A stretch of DNA of 5,111 nt. Origin: Bacillota bacterium. Lineage in GTDB: Bacteria; Bacillota; Clostridia; Lachnospirales; CAG-274. The stretch covers positions 1 to 5,111 of the forward strand of contig JAGAHK010000121.1 of assembly GCA_017627115.1 (NCBI GenBank), written 5' to 3'. Both the position numbers and the translations under genes were made by a program. The notes under the pieces are model-generated. The model was not told the origin of the DNA and searched no databases. It saw only the letters and a program-made list of their open reading frames with translations. Shown piece after piece: positions 1 through 5,111 of the stretch. Within the stretch, counting starts at the first letter, position 1, and every line of letters begins with the position of its first letter.

Positions 1-548
1 AGCGCTTTCATCTCGATAAATTCAAGCGGAGTTACGCCGTAGGTATCAAGCACCTGCTGTGCATGATAGTCCTCGACTACCGTCTGTGCGCCCTTTGTTT
101 TGGGTATGCGTACAAGTATGGTATCGGTGGCAAGCTGCAAAAGGTCGCGGTCACCCGACACTATAACGGGCTCTATACCCGAGACTTCGGCTCTTTTTGC
201 AAGCGTGCCGAGAAGATCGTCCGCCTCGTAGCCGCCAAGCTCGACCGTTTTTATATTCTTTGTGCCGAGCACCTTTTTCAAAAGCGGCACCTGCGGGCGC
301 AGCTCTTCGGGCATGGACCTTCGCGTGCCCTTGTATTCACTGTATTTCAGGTGGCGGAAAGTAGGCTGATGTACATCAAAGCACACAGCGCACATTTCGG
401 GCTTTTCTTCATCGAAAAGCTTGAAAAATATGTTAAGAAAGCCGTATACCGCATTCGTGTACTCGCCGTTTTTGTCGGTCAGCACGGGTATTGCGTAAAA
501 GGCGCGGTTTATAAGGCTGTTGCCGTCTATAAGCATAATTTTTGACAT
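1..548 (-). CDS. polA: DNA polymerase I, N-terminal 5'-3' exonuclease part (partial, cut by window edge)
   Basis: The first 182 codons of DNA polymerase I, which removes RNA primers and fills gaps in replication and repair. Only the 5' nuclease (FEN-like, PIN-fold) domain is visible; the polymerase domain would lie beyond base 1. The start reads MSKIMLIDGNSLINRAF, the usual PolA opening. Conserved metal-binding acids of the family are present: D8 in LIDGN, D58 in CFDVH, the E108-A109-D110-D111 motif, and D133/D135 in SGDRD. The FRH segment (64-66) and YKGTR (72-76) are also typical. The ATG at 548-546 is supported by an AGAGG eight bases upstream, lying inside the end of the lipase gene, whose stop is only one base away. 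No frameshift or missing residue is seen in this part. A stand-alone 5'-3' exonuclease is possible in principle, but the match to clostridial PolA N-termini makes polA far more likely. Confidence 0.93.
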   Translation of the reverse strand, partial: MSKIMLIDGNSLINRAFYAIPVLTDKNGEYTNAVYGFLNIFFKLFDEEKPEMCAVCFDVHQPTFRHLKYSEYKGTRRSMPEELRPQVPLLKKVLGTKNIKTVELGGYEADDLLGTLAKRAEVSGIEPVIVSGDRDLLQLATDTILVRIPKTKGAQTVVEDYHAQQVLDTYGVTPLEFIEMKA

Positions 549-549
549 A

Positions 550-1956
550 TCAATAACCTCTGTCTTTCAGTTCGGATACTATCTCTATGTATTTTTCCGT
601 GACATCGAAGCCGCGGAAGTTTTCTCTTTTCATATCTATTATATCGGCATGGGAAATACCACGGTGAAAGCGGTTTGTTATAACTTCGCGGAAAGCGCCC
701 CACTGCGAGGACTCGACCGTAACAAGGCCGTCATTGTCCCAACTGTCGGTAATGCCGATAAAAATGTAGGGTATAAGCAGTATGTAATCGCTGAATATAT
801 TTTTCAGCACGCTTGTGTAACTCTGATAATATACCTGCGGATCGTCGGGGCAGCTTTGGTTGAAAAGTTCCGCACTCGTTGTGGTAAGGTCATGAGCGGC
901 AGCCGAAAAGTCGGGGTGTTTGTCGCCGTAGCGCAGAAATATGCTGTTCACCCATTTTTCAAAAAAGCGAAAAAGAGGAGCGGGCATACCGACAAGCCAA
1001 TCGACCATTTTTACGCCGTGATGCGGCGTGCCGACAGTGGTAAGGCTTGCGACATACTTGCCCATTTTCAGACCGCTTATGGCATAACGCGCATCAAGAC
1101 CGCCTTTTGAATGTGCGATTATATTCACCTTTTTTGCGCCCGTTTCTTCCATTACACGCAGAATGGTAGCTTTAAGCTCCTCGGCGTTGTTCTGTATCGT
1201 ACCCCAGCCCTCCTGGTGGCCGTGGTATATGGTCGCACCGTTTTCTTTAAGCACTTTCGGTATCCTGCCCCAATAATTTATGTATCGCAGGTCGCGGAAA
1301 CCGAGACCATGCACCATGATTATCGGGTACTTTGTCCTGCACAGGCTGCTTAATTCCCTGCGCCTGTCCTCACGTATCTCCTTGTATGTGAAAAATTCGT
1401 ATTCAAGCCCCGCAGTGCGTATCAGATAGAACATAGCTATCAGATTTGCACCGAAAAACTGCAAAAACACTATGCTTGCAATACGTTTCAGCACACTCAG
1501 CCATGTGCTTGTGAGGATAACGCGCACTATGCCCGAAAAACCGATCACCCACACAAAAAGCACGGTGACGATGAGGTCTGCCGCAAATATCACACTTTTC
1601 GGGAAACCGCAGTTTATAAAAATAACGGTGTATAGTATTATCTGTATTATTTGCGCATAAAAACAGTAAATTATCTGCTGTCTGCCGCCGTCCATAACAA
1701 AAAGACGCTTCGAGTCCGCCTCGCGCCTTAAATTGGGCACGATAAGTATTTTGAGAAAAATATAGGCAAACAGCGTTATCACCGCCCATATGAGCAGCTT
1801 CGGCTGTGAGCGCAGCAGATAAACAACGGCTGTGATATGCGGCAGAACAAGCATCCAGAAAAATGATGCCGCATGGCTCGTCATATCTATCCTGCGCGAT
1901 GCATCAAGTACGATAAGCAGTATGACCGCCAAAAGGCAAACTATCGGAACAAGCAT
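550..1956 (-). CDS. Membrane-anchored lipase-like alpha/beta hydrolase with N-terminal multi-helix region
   Basis: A 468-residue protein in two parts. Residues 1-180 hold about six hydrophobic helices (near 2-18, 33-48, 54-74, 95-114, 121-143, 159-179). Residues 205-468 form an alpha/beta-hydrolase of the bacterial triacylglycerol lipase type. The oxyanion-strand motif is VHGLG (215-219). The nucleophile elbow is AHSKGG with Ser283, the A-x-S-x-G variant known in Bacillus lipases. The acid is probably Asp409 in DNDGLVTVESS, and the base His436 in GISHADIID. TVGTPHHG (307-314) is also typical of true lipases. Positive residues at 77-93 and 146-158 suggest these loops are cytoplasmic, which would place the catalytic domain outside the membrane; this is inference. 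The substrate is unknown; a lipid or other ester is likely. It starts one base after the HIT stop with no good ribosome binding site, so translation may be coupled or may start at Met25. It lies one base upstream of polA. Confidence 0.85.
   Translation of the reverse strand: MLVPIVCLLAVILLIVLDASRRIDMTSHAASFFWMLVLPHITAVVYLLRSQPKLLIWAVITLFAYIFLKILIVPNLRREADSKRLFVMDGGRQQIIYCFYAQIIQIILYTVIFINCGFPKSVIFAADLIVTVLFVWVIGFSGIVRVILTSTWLSVLKRIASIVFLQFFGANLIAMFYLIRTAGLEYEFFTYKEIREDRRRELSSLCRTKYPIIMVHGLGFRDLRYINYWGRIPKVLKENGATIYHGHQEGWGTIQNNAEELKATILRVMEETGAKKVNIIAHSKGGLDARYAISGLKMGKYVASLTTVGTPHHGVKMVDWLVGMPAPLFRFFEKWVNSIFLRYGDKHPDFSAAAHDLTTTSAELFNQSCPDDPQVYYQSYTSVLKNIFSDYILLIPYIFIGITDSWDNDGLVTVESSQWGAFREVITNRFHRGISHADIIDMKRENFRGFDVTEKYIEIVSELKDRGY
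557..561 (-). promoter_or_regulatory. Ribosome binding site of polA inside the lipase gene
   Basis: AGAGG on the minus strand lies eight bases before the polA ATG (548-546) and inside the last codons of the upstream lipase gene. With the lipase stop codon (552-550) one base before the ATG, terminating ribosomes could re-initiate here directly. Confidence 0.6.
1889..1893 (-). promoter_or_regulatory. Possible internal ribosome binding site for an alternative lipase start at Met25
   Basis: AGGAT on the minus strand is four bases before an in-frame ATG at 1884-1882 (codon 25 of the long reading). The ATG at 1956 has only weak purine-rich sequence before it. Starting at Met25 would give a 444-residue protein with five instead of six predicted helices. 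Both readings can place the catalytic domain outside by the positive-inside rule, so topology does not decide between them. Confidence 0.35.
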
Positions 1957-1957
1957 T

Positions 1958-2371
1958 TTATTTTATTGCTGCCGCAAGGTCTGCGCAGATCTTCTTTGTC
2001 TCTTCCTCGGTAACTGCCGCCTGATGCAGAGGCATAGCGGGCCAGTCCTTTTTGAAACGCGGTATAACATGGATGTGGAAGTGTGAAACAGTCTGTCCCG
2101 CAGCTTCGCCGTTGTTCTGTAAAATGTTCACGCCGTCCGCTTTAAGCACTTCGACAGCCGCTTCGGCAACTTTCTTCGCCACTGCGTGCGCACCTGCAAC
2201 TGTATCCGAATCAAGCTCAAAAATATCTTTGCCGTGCTTTTTGGGCAAAACAAGCGCATGACCCGGGTTCGCAGGGTTCGCATCCATAATGACGCGGTAG
2301 TTTTCGTCCTCGTATACTGTGTTTGTGGGTATCTCACCGTTAGCTAATTTGCAAAAAATACAATCACTCAT
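1958..2371 (-). CDS. HIT-family protein (Hint-type nucleotide phosphoramidase/hydrolase)
   Basis: A complete 137-residue histidine-triad protein, the usual length for the bacterial Hint branch. These small cytoplasmic homodimers bind purine nucleotides and cleave phosphoramidate bonds, for example in AMP-linked amines; the true substrate is rarely known. The triad is SHFHIHVIP, with His97, His99 and His101; by family knowledge the central His99 is the nucleophile that becomes nucleotidylated. The conserved N-terminal CIFCK holds Cys4 and Cys7, which with His46 and His97 probably bind zinc as in many Firmicute members. The NPGHALVLPK segment (35-44) and the NNGEAAGQ segment (86-93) are typical of the nucleotide site. 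The ATG is preceded by AAGGAG (2385-2380) at eight bases. It follows the DUF4375 gene by 30 bases and sits one base before the lipase ATG, so it is probably co-transcribed with both. It could be a general housekeeping enzyme with no tie to its neighbours. Confidence 0.95.
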   Translation of the reverse strand: MSDCIFCKLANGEIPTNTVYEDENYRVIMDANPANPGHALVLPKKHGKDIFELDSDTVAGAHAVAKKVAEAAVEVLKADGVNILQNNGEAAGQTVSHFHIHVIPRFKKDWPAMPLHQAAVTEEETKKICADLAAAIK

Positions 2372-2401
2372 TTTTATCGCTCCTTTTTTATGTTTTGTTT
2401 A

Positions 2402-3043
2402 TTAATTGCTGTATAGAAGATCTCTGTCCAGCACAAATTCTTCGGGGTGTGCCTTTACATAAGCGTTCATTAGCTCATATGGGCCGTTGTCGTAATAAAA
2501 ATCGTCGGCTTCACTTAAAGTGTTGTAATACTCTTCTCCTTCAAGCTTTTCCATAGCCGCGTTTCGTTCGTCCCGATCAAAGGGTACAGTGCCGCCGAAT
2601 AAGTCTACGGTCTTTTGAAAATTGTCCGCACACTCGTCGGCACCTATCATACGCATACAGTCCAGAGCGTCTTTCCAGACGATACCCTCTGAATTGTAGA
2701 AAAATTGTTCGTGTCCGCCGTTTTGCACCTCGGCATCATATAGGGTCAATGCAAACATCTTACGCTGACCGTCTGTAAAAGTTTCAAGGTCTTTGTTGTA
2801 TTCGTCAAGCCCGTCGGTATCGACATTGAACCACAGCGGGTCGATAAGTTCCCATACATCATATTTTCCCGCGGCTATATCTTCTGCGGTAAATGTAAAA
2901 TGTTTGCTTGTCAAGCTGTTCATATCATTGCCCTCCGTGTCGGCCGCTGCCGTTCCCGACTGCGGCATTTCGGACTCTATACCGCTGTGCGCACAGCCCG
3001 CAGCCAAAATACAGAATATTGAGACTGCCAATAATTTTTTCAT
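2402..3043 (-). CDS. Acidic secreted lipoprotein with DUF4375 (DMP19-like) domain
   Basis: A 213-residue protein with a lipoprotein signal peptide: MKK, a hydrophobic stretch (4-15) and a lipobox ending LAAGC, so Cys17 should be lipidated and the protein anchored on the outer face of the membrane. A low-complexity linker follows (about 18-45). The globular part (about 60-200) resembles DUF4375, the fold of the Neisseria DNA-mimic protein DMP19. The best landmark is the motif around AEVQNGGHEQFFYNS (104-118), followed by a helix ending in MIGADECADN (132-141), as in that family. By hand count the mature part has 43 Asp/Glu against 12 Lys/Arg, so it is very acidic. The ATG is preceded by AAGGAA (3055-3050) at six bases. 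It is the first gene after the palindromic gap and is probably co-transcribed with HIT, lipase and polA. The family call is from motif memory; the function is unknown, and DNA mimicry outside the cell would be surprising. Confidence 0.82.
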   Translation of the reverse strand: MKKLLAVSIFCILAAGCAHSGIESEMPQSGTAAADTEGNDMNSLTSKHFTFTAEDIAAGKYDVWELIDPLWFNVDTDGLDEYNKDLETFTDGQRKMFALTLYDAEVQNGGHEQFFYNSEGIVWKDALDCMRMIGADECADNFQKTVDLFGGTVPFDRDERNAAMEKLEGEEYYNTLSEADDFYYDNGPYELMNAYVKAHPEEFVLDRDLLYSN

Positions 3044-3147
3044 ATATCGTTCCTTCTTGAATGTTTTTGTAAGGAAGAGTTGATCTGCGTTACTTGGCTC
3101 CCCGCGGATAAATGTAGGGGGGAGCCAAGTAACGTGATCCTTGCTGT
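3044..3147. other. Intergenic gap between asnB and the DUF4375 lipoprotein gene
   Basis: This 104-base gap holds the large palindrome and, nearer the lipoprotein gene, its ribosome binding site. I looked on the minus strand for a sigma-A promoter for the lipoprotein-HIT-lipase-polA group and found no convincing -35/-10 pair. The best -10-like word, TACAAA, has no fitting -35. No uridine tract follows the hairpin. Confidence 0.6.
3082..3139. repeat. Long palindrome (16-bp perfect stem, extendable) between asnB and the lipoprotein gene
   Basis: The arms 3088-3103 and 3119-3134 are perfect reverse complements (16 bp, core ACTTGGCTCCCC against GGGGAGCCAAGT) around a 15-base loop. Allowing one wobble pair and one bulged base, pairing continues through GATC on both sides, to 3082 and 3139. 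On the minus-strand transcript it begins 8 bases after the asnB stop. Such a strong GC-rich hairpin could protect the asnB mRNA 3' end or slow transcription. It has no T-run on either strand, so it is not a textbook intrinsic terminator. Its length and symmetry also fit a dispersed intergenic palindromic repeat. It is the most structured element in the window. Confidence 0.85.
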
Positions 3148-4980
3148 TTACGCCGTCTCTTCAACAAAAAATCTCTCATACCACACCAAAAACATATATA
3201 TCGTCCAGACCTTGCGGCTGTTGTCGGCTTTGCCTGCACGGTGGTCGTCAAGATATTTCATTATCTGTTCGGTATTGAAATACTTTTTCGCACCCTCGCT
3301 GTTGAACGCTTCCTTTATAATGTCGTAATACTTGTCCTCTTTGAGCCATACTCTTATAGGCACGGGGAAACCGAGCTTTTTCTTGCTTGCGACTTCTTCG
3401 GGCAGGTAATCTTTTGCCGCCATACGGAAAACATATTTTGTGGCGCGGCGGTTAACGCGGTAGTCAGCAGGTATTTTCCTTGCCACATCAAAAACTTTTC
3501 TGTCAAGGAAAGGCACGCGCACTTCAAGGGAATTTGCCATGCTCATTTTATCGGCTTTGAGCAGTATATCGCCTACCATCCACAAATTCAGGTCAATAAA
3601 CTGCATCCTTGTAACGGGGTCAAGCCCCTTTGTGAAATCGTAATAGGGCTTTGTTATCTCCATATGATGATATTTGCCCGTGGGATTTTTGAGGATACTT
3701 GCGCGCTCCTTTTCGGAAAACATCTTTGCATTGCCTATAAAACGCTCTTCAAGGGTCATAGATGAACGGATTATGTAGTTCATGCCCTTTATTTTAAACG
3801 GCAGCGCGCGGCAGATGTTTGCCATAAGCTTGCGCAGCGGCATGGGTATTGCCGTCATTATGCCAAGGTCCATAGGTTCTTTGTAAATATTGTAGCCGCC
3901 GAAAAACTCGTCCGCACCTTCGCCCGAAAGTGCCACTTTAACGTGCTTTGATGCAAGGCGGCTGACAAAATACAGCGCAATTGCGGAGGGGTCTGCCAAA
4001 GGCTCGTCCATATGGTATTGAACTTTGGGTATGCTGTTCCAATATTCCTCGGTGGATATTATCTTGCTGTAGTTGTCTATGCCGACTTTTTCCGAAAGCG
4101 CTTCGGCATAGCTTATCTCGTTGTATTTTTCGTAATCAAAGCCCACCGTGAATGTCCTGTCGCCGTTGAAAGTTGCGGCAACATAGCTTGAATCGACACC
4201 GCTTGAAAGGAAGGAACCGACCTCGACATCACTGACCTTGTGTGCTTCCACACTGTCTTTAAGTACTTCCTCTACCTTTTTTATGGTGTCCTGCAAGCCT
4301 GCTTCCTCGGGCTTGAACTCGGGCTGAAAATAACGGCGCGTTTTTATCCTGCCGCCCTTGTATGTCATGCAGTGACCGGGCATAAGCTTGTAAACACCTT
4401 TGAAAAAGGTTTCTTCCAATACGGAATACTGAAATGTAAGGTAGTTTTCAAGTGCTACCTCGTTCACCTGTTTTTTGAACTTCGGAAATTCCAGAAAACT
4501 CTTTATCTCCGAGCCGAAAACAAGGCTGTTGTCGAACTTGCCGTAATAAAACGGCTTTATGCCGAAAAAGTCTCGCGCCGCAAAAAGGCTGTTGTTTTTT
4601 ATATCATATACCACAAAGGCAAACATACCTCGCAGATAGTCGAGCATATCCTCGCCCTTGTCCTCGTATAAATGCAAAAGCGTTTCCGTATCAGAATGTG
4701 TCTTGAACTCAAAACCCTTGTTTATAAGGTTTTCGCGGAGTTCTTCGTAATTGTATATTTCACCGTTGAAAACTATGACTATGCTTTTATCCTTGTTGTA
4801 CATAGGTTGTGTACCGTTTTCAAGGTCTATTATGCTCAAACGCCTGAAACCGAGTGTGACATTCTTGTCACTGTGTATGCCCGCACTGTCGGGGCCGCGG
4901 TGGACTATCCTGTCCATCATGCCGATTATCACGTTTTCTCTGTCCTTTATGTCGCCTGTAAAGCCGCAAAAGCCGCACAT
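3148..4980 (-). CDS. asnB: Asparagine synthase, glutamine-hydrolysing (AsnB type)
   Basis: A complete 610-residue cytoplasmic enzyme that makes asparagine from aspartate, ATP and glutamine. The N-terminal class II glutamine amidotransferase domain (about 1-205) starts MCGFCGF, so after Met removal Cys2 is the nucleophile; HRGPD (27-31), RRLSIIDL (46-53), FNGEIYN (71-77) and SDTE (96-99) form the glutamine site. The C-terminal synthetase domain (about 230-600) has the ATP pyrophosphatase loop SSGVDSS (259-265), SGEGADEFFGGY (352-363) and the stretch KMSMANSLEVRVPFLD (478-493), all diagnostic. Length fits the longer Bacillus AsnB/AsnO-like branch rather than the roughly 550-residue E. coli enzyme. 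The ATG is set by GGAGGG (4994-4989), eight bases upstream, and by the need for Cys at position 2. All key residues are present. Members of this superfamily also act in peptide or cell-wall amidation, but no biosynthetic cluster is visible here, so plain asparagine synthesis is the best call. Confidence 0.95.
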   Translation of the reverse strand: MCGFCGFTGDIKDRENVIIGMMDRIVHRGPDSAGIHSDKNVTLGFRRLSIIDLENGTQPMYNKDKSIVIVFNGEIYNYEELRENLINKGFEFKTHSDTETLLHLYEDKGEDMLDYLRGMFAFVVYDIKNNSLFAARDFFGIKPFYYGKFDNSLVFGSEIKSFLEFPKFKKQVNEVALENYLTFQYSVLEETFFKGVYKLMPGHCMTYKGGRIKTRRYFQPEFKPEEAGLQDTIKKVEEVLKDSVEAHKVSDVEVGSFLSSGVDSSYVAATFNGDRTFTVGFDYEKYNEISYAEALSEKVGIDNYSKIISTEEYWNSIPKVQYHMDEPLADPSAIALYFVSRLASKHVKVALSGEGADEFFGGYNIYKEPMDLGIMTAIPMPLRKLMANICRALPFKIKGMNYIIRSSMTLEERFIGNAKMFSEKERASILKNPTGKYHHMEITKPYYDFTKGLDPVTRMQFIDLNLWMVGDILLKADKMSMANSLEVRVPFLDRKVFDVARKIPADYRVNRRATKYVFRMAAKDYLPEEVASKKKLGFPVPIRVWLKEDKYYDIIKEAFNSEGAKKYFNTEQIMKYLDDHRAGKADNSRKVWTIYMFLVWYERFFVEETA

Positions 4981-5022
4981 TTGCTGTTCCCTCCAAATCG
5001 GGGTATTCTCCCGAATAAAAAA

Positions 5023-5050
5023 TATTTATGAAAACGCTGATCAAGTCCAA
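5023..5050 (-). promoter_or_regulatory. Weak candidate promoter for asnB
   Basis: TTGGAC (5050-5045) and TAAATA (5028-5023) on the minus strand are spaced by 16 bases, with the asnB start about 40 bases further on. The -10 word matches the TATAAT consensus poorly and the pair overlaps the outer inverted repeat arm, so an operator-like arrangement is possible. This is a guess from consensus only. Confidence 0.2.
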
Positions 5051-5089
5051 AAAGCAAAAATAATTTTTGGTATCCGTCAATCAGCGTTT
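5032..5089 (-). terminator. Two-tier hairpin followed by a T-rich stretch: terminator of an upstream gene or attenuator of asnB
   Basis: Outer arms AAACGCTGAT (5032-5041) and ATCAGCGTTT (5080-5089) are perfect reverse complements. Inside them CCAAAAA (5047-5053) pairs with TTTTTGG (5064-5070); a competing short hairpin CAAAAA (5055-5060) / TTTTTG (5064-5069) uses the same right arm. On the minus strand the outer stem ends in GTTTT, and a second run of six T follows a few bases later. This could be a weak intrinsic terminator. The stem is AT-rich and the T-run is interrupted, so the call is tentative. Confidence 0.4.
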
Positions 5090-5099
5090 GCCTATAGAT

Positions 5100-5105
5100 A
5101 GTATA
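5100..5105 (-). promoter_or_regulatory. Possible -10 element (TATACT) upstream of the asnB leader hairpin
   Basis: TATACT differs from TATAAT at one position. Its -35 partner would lie outside the window, so it cannot be tested here. If real, the transcript would begin near 5093 and carry the full nested hairpin in a leader of about 110 bases before asnB. It lies in a tandem ATACTAT repeat at the window edge, so a chance match is quite possible. Confidence 0.25.
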
Positions 5106-5111
5106 TAGTAT

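Larger units (their letters stand above)
4981..5111 (-). other. asnB upstream/leader region with nested inverted repeats
   Basis: No gene is supported in these 131 bases. The region is AT-rich and, in the minus-strand direction, holds a TATACT word near the edge, a two-tier inverted repeat, a T-rich stretch, and then the GGAGGG ribosome binding site of asnB. A small hairpin (CGGG at 4999-5002 against CCCG at 5010-5013) lies just before that site. No T-box-like or other riboswitch core was recognised; the region is too short within the window to judge fully. Confidence 0.55.

Noticed and set aside
63..545. Plus-strand open reading frame opposite polA
   Set aside because: Antisense shadow of the well-supported PolA exonuclease domain; no family resemblance of its own.
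520..1110. Plus-strand open reading frame of 196 codons opposite the lipase gene
   Set aside because: It lies wholly antisense to a gene with clear lipase motifs, shows no recognisable family, and has the composition expected of a reverse reading of that gene.
2128..2337. Minus-strand 69-codon frame inside the HIT gene, and the 1403-1789 frame inside the lipase gene
   Set aside because: Out-of-frame readings of well-supported genes with no ribosome site or family match.
3082..3139. The palindrome as a standard rho-independent terminator
   Set aside because: The stem is strong, but neither strand has a T-run directly after it, so the textbook pattern is not met.
3241..3765. Plus-strand open reading frames opposite asnB (also 4240-4671, 4672-5031 and 4751-5101)
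   Set aside because: The minus-strand asnB reading carries every diagnostic motif; the opposite frames give Cys-, Phe- and His-rich translations with no known domain.
5057..5079. TTGACG as a -35 element upstream of asnB
   Set aside because: It matches the -35 consensus well, but no -10-like hexamer lies 16-18 bases downstream on the minus strand; the sequence there is TTTTGC-like.
4868..5080. Small minus-strand frame across the asnB start, as a possible leader peptide
   Set aside because: It runs far into asnB in another frame, ends without asparagine-rich content, and has no clear ribosome site, so it does not look like an attenuator peptide.
1..5111. A hidden defence island, CRISPR array, mobile element or biosynthetic cluster
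   Set aside because: Genes are housekeeping or envelope types, with no repeat-spacer pattern, transposase, toxin-antitoxin pair or biosynthetic partner for asnB in view.

Overview
The window looks like an ordinary chromosomal segment of a low-to-moderate GC anaerobic Firmicute. The best guess is a member of Clostridia of the Ruminococcaceae/Oscillospiraceae type. This rests on the clostridial flavour of the PolA and HIT sequences, the heavy use of ATA for isoleucine alongside moderate GC, and AGGAGG-like ribosome binding sites. It is inference; no rRNA or other taxonomic marker is present.

All five genes lie on the minus strand, so transcription runs from high to low coordinates. In that order they are: a 131-bp upstream region (4981-5111) with nested inverted repeats and possible promoter or attenuator signals; asnB, a complete glutamine-hydrolysing asparagine synthase (3148-4980); a 104-bp gap (3044-3147) dominated by a long perfect palindrome; a secreted, very acidic lipoprotein with a DUF4375/DMP19-like domain (2402-3043); a HIT-family nucleotide-binding hydrolase (1958-2371); a membrane-anchored alpha/beta-hydrolase of the bacterial lipase type (550-1956); and the 5' end of polA, DNA polymerase I (1-548, cut by the window edge).

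The last four genes are packed with gaps of 30, 1 and 1 bases, leaving no room for separate promoters upstream of HIT, the lipase or polA. They probably form one transcription unit, although a promoter inside a coding region cannot be excluded. asnB is separated from them by the palindrome and may be its own unit. The genes do not form an obvious single pathway: amino-acid synthesis, an envelope lipoprotein, nucleotide metabolism, an envelope hydrolase and DNA repair/replication lie side by side.

I see no CRISPR array, tRNA, rRNA, transposase, phage gene or clear new defence or biosynthetic system. The points most worth a second look are the palindrome after asnB, the strongly acidic exported DUF4375 protein, the fusion of a multi-helix membrane region to a lipase domain (with an uncertain start), and the structured leader of asnB.
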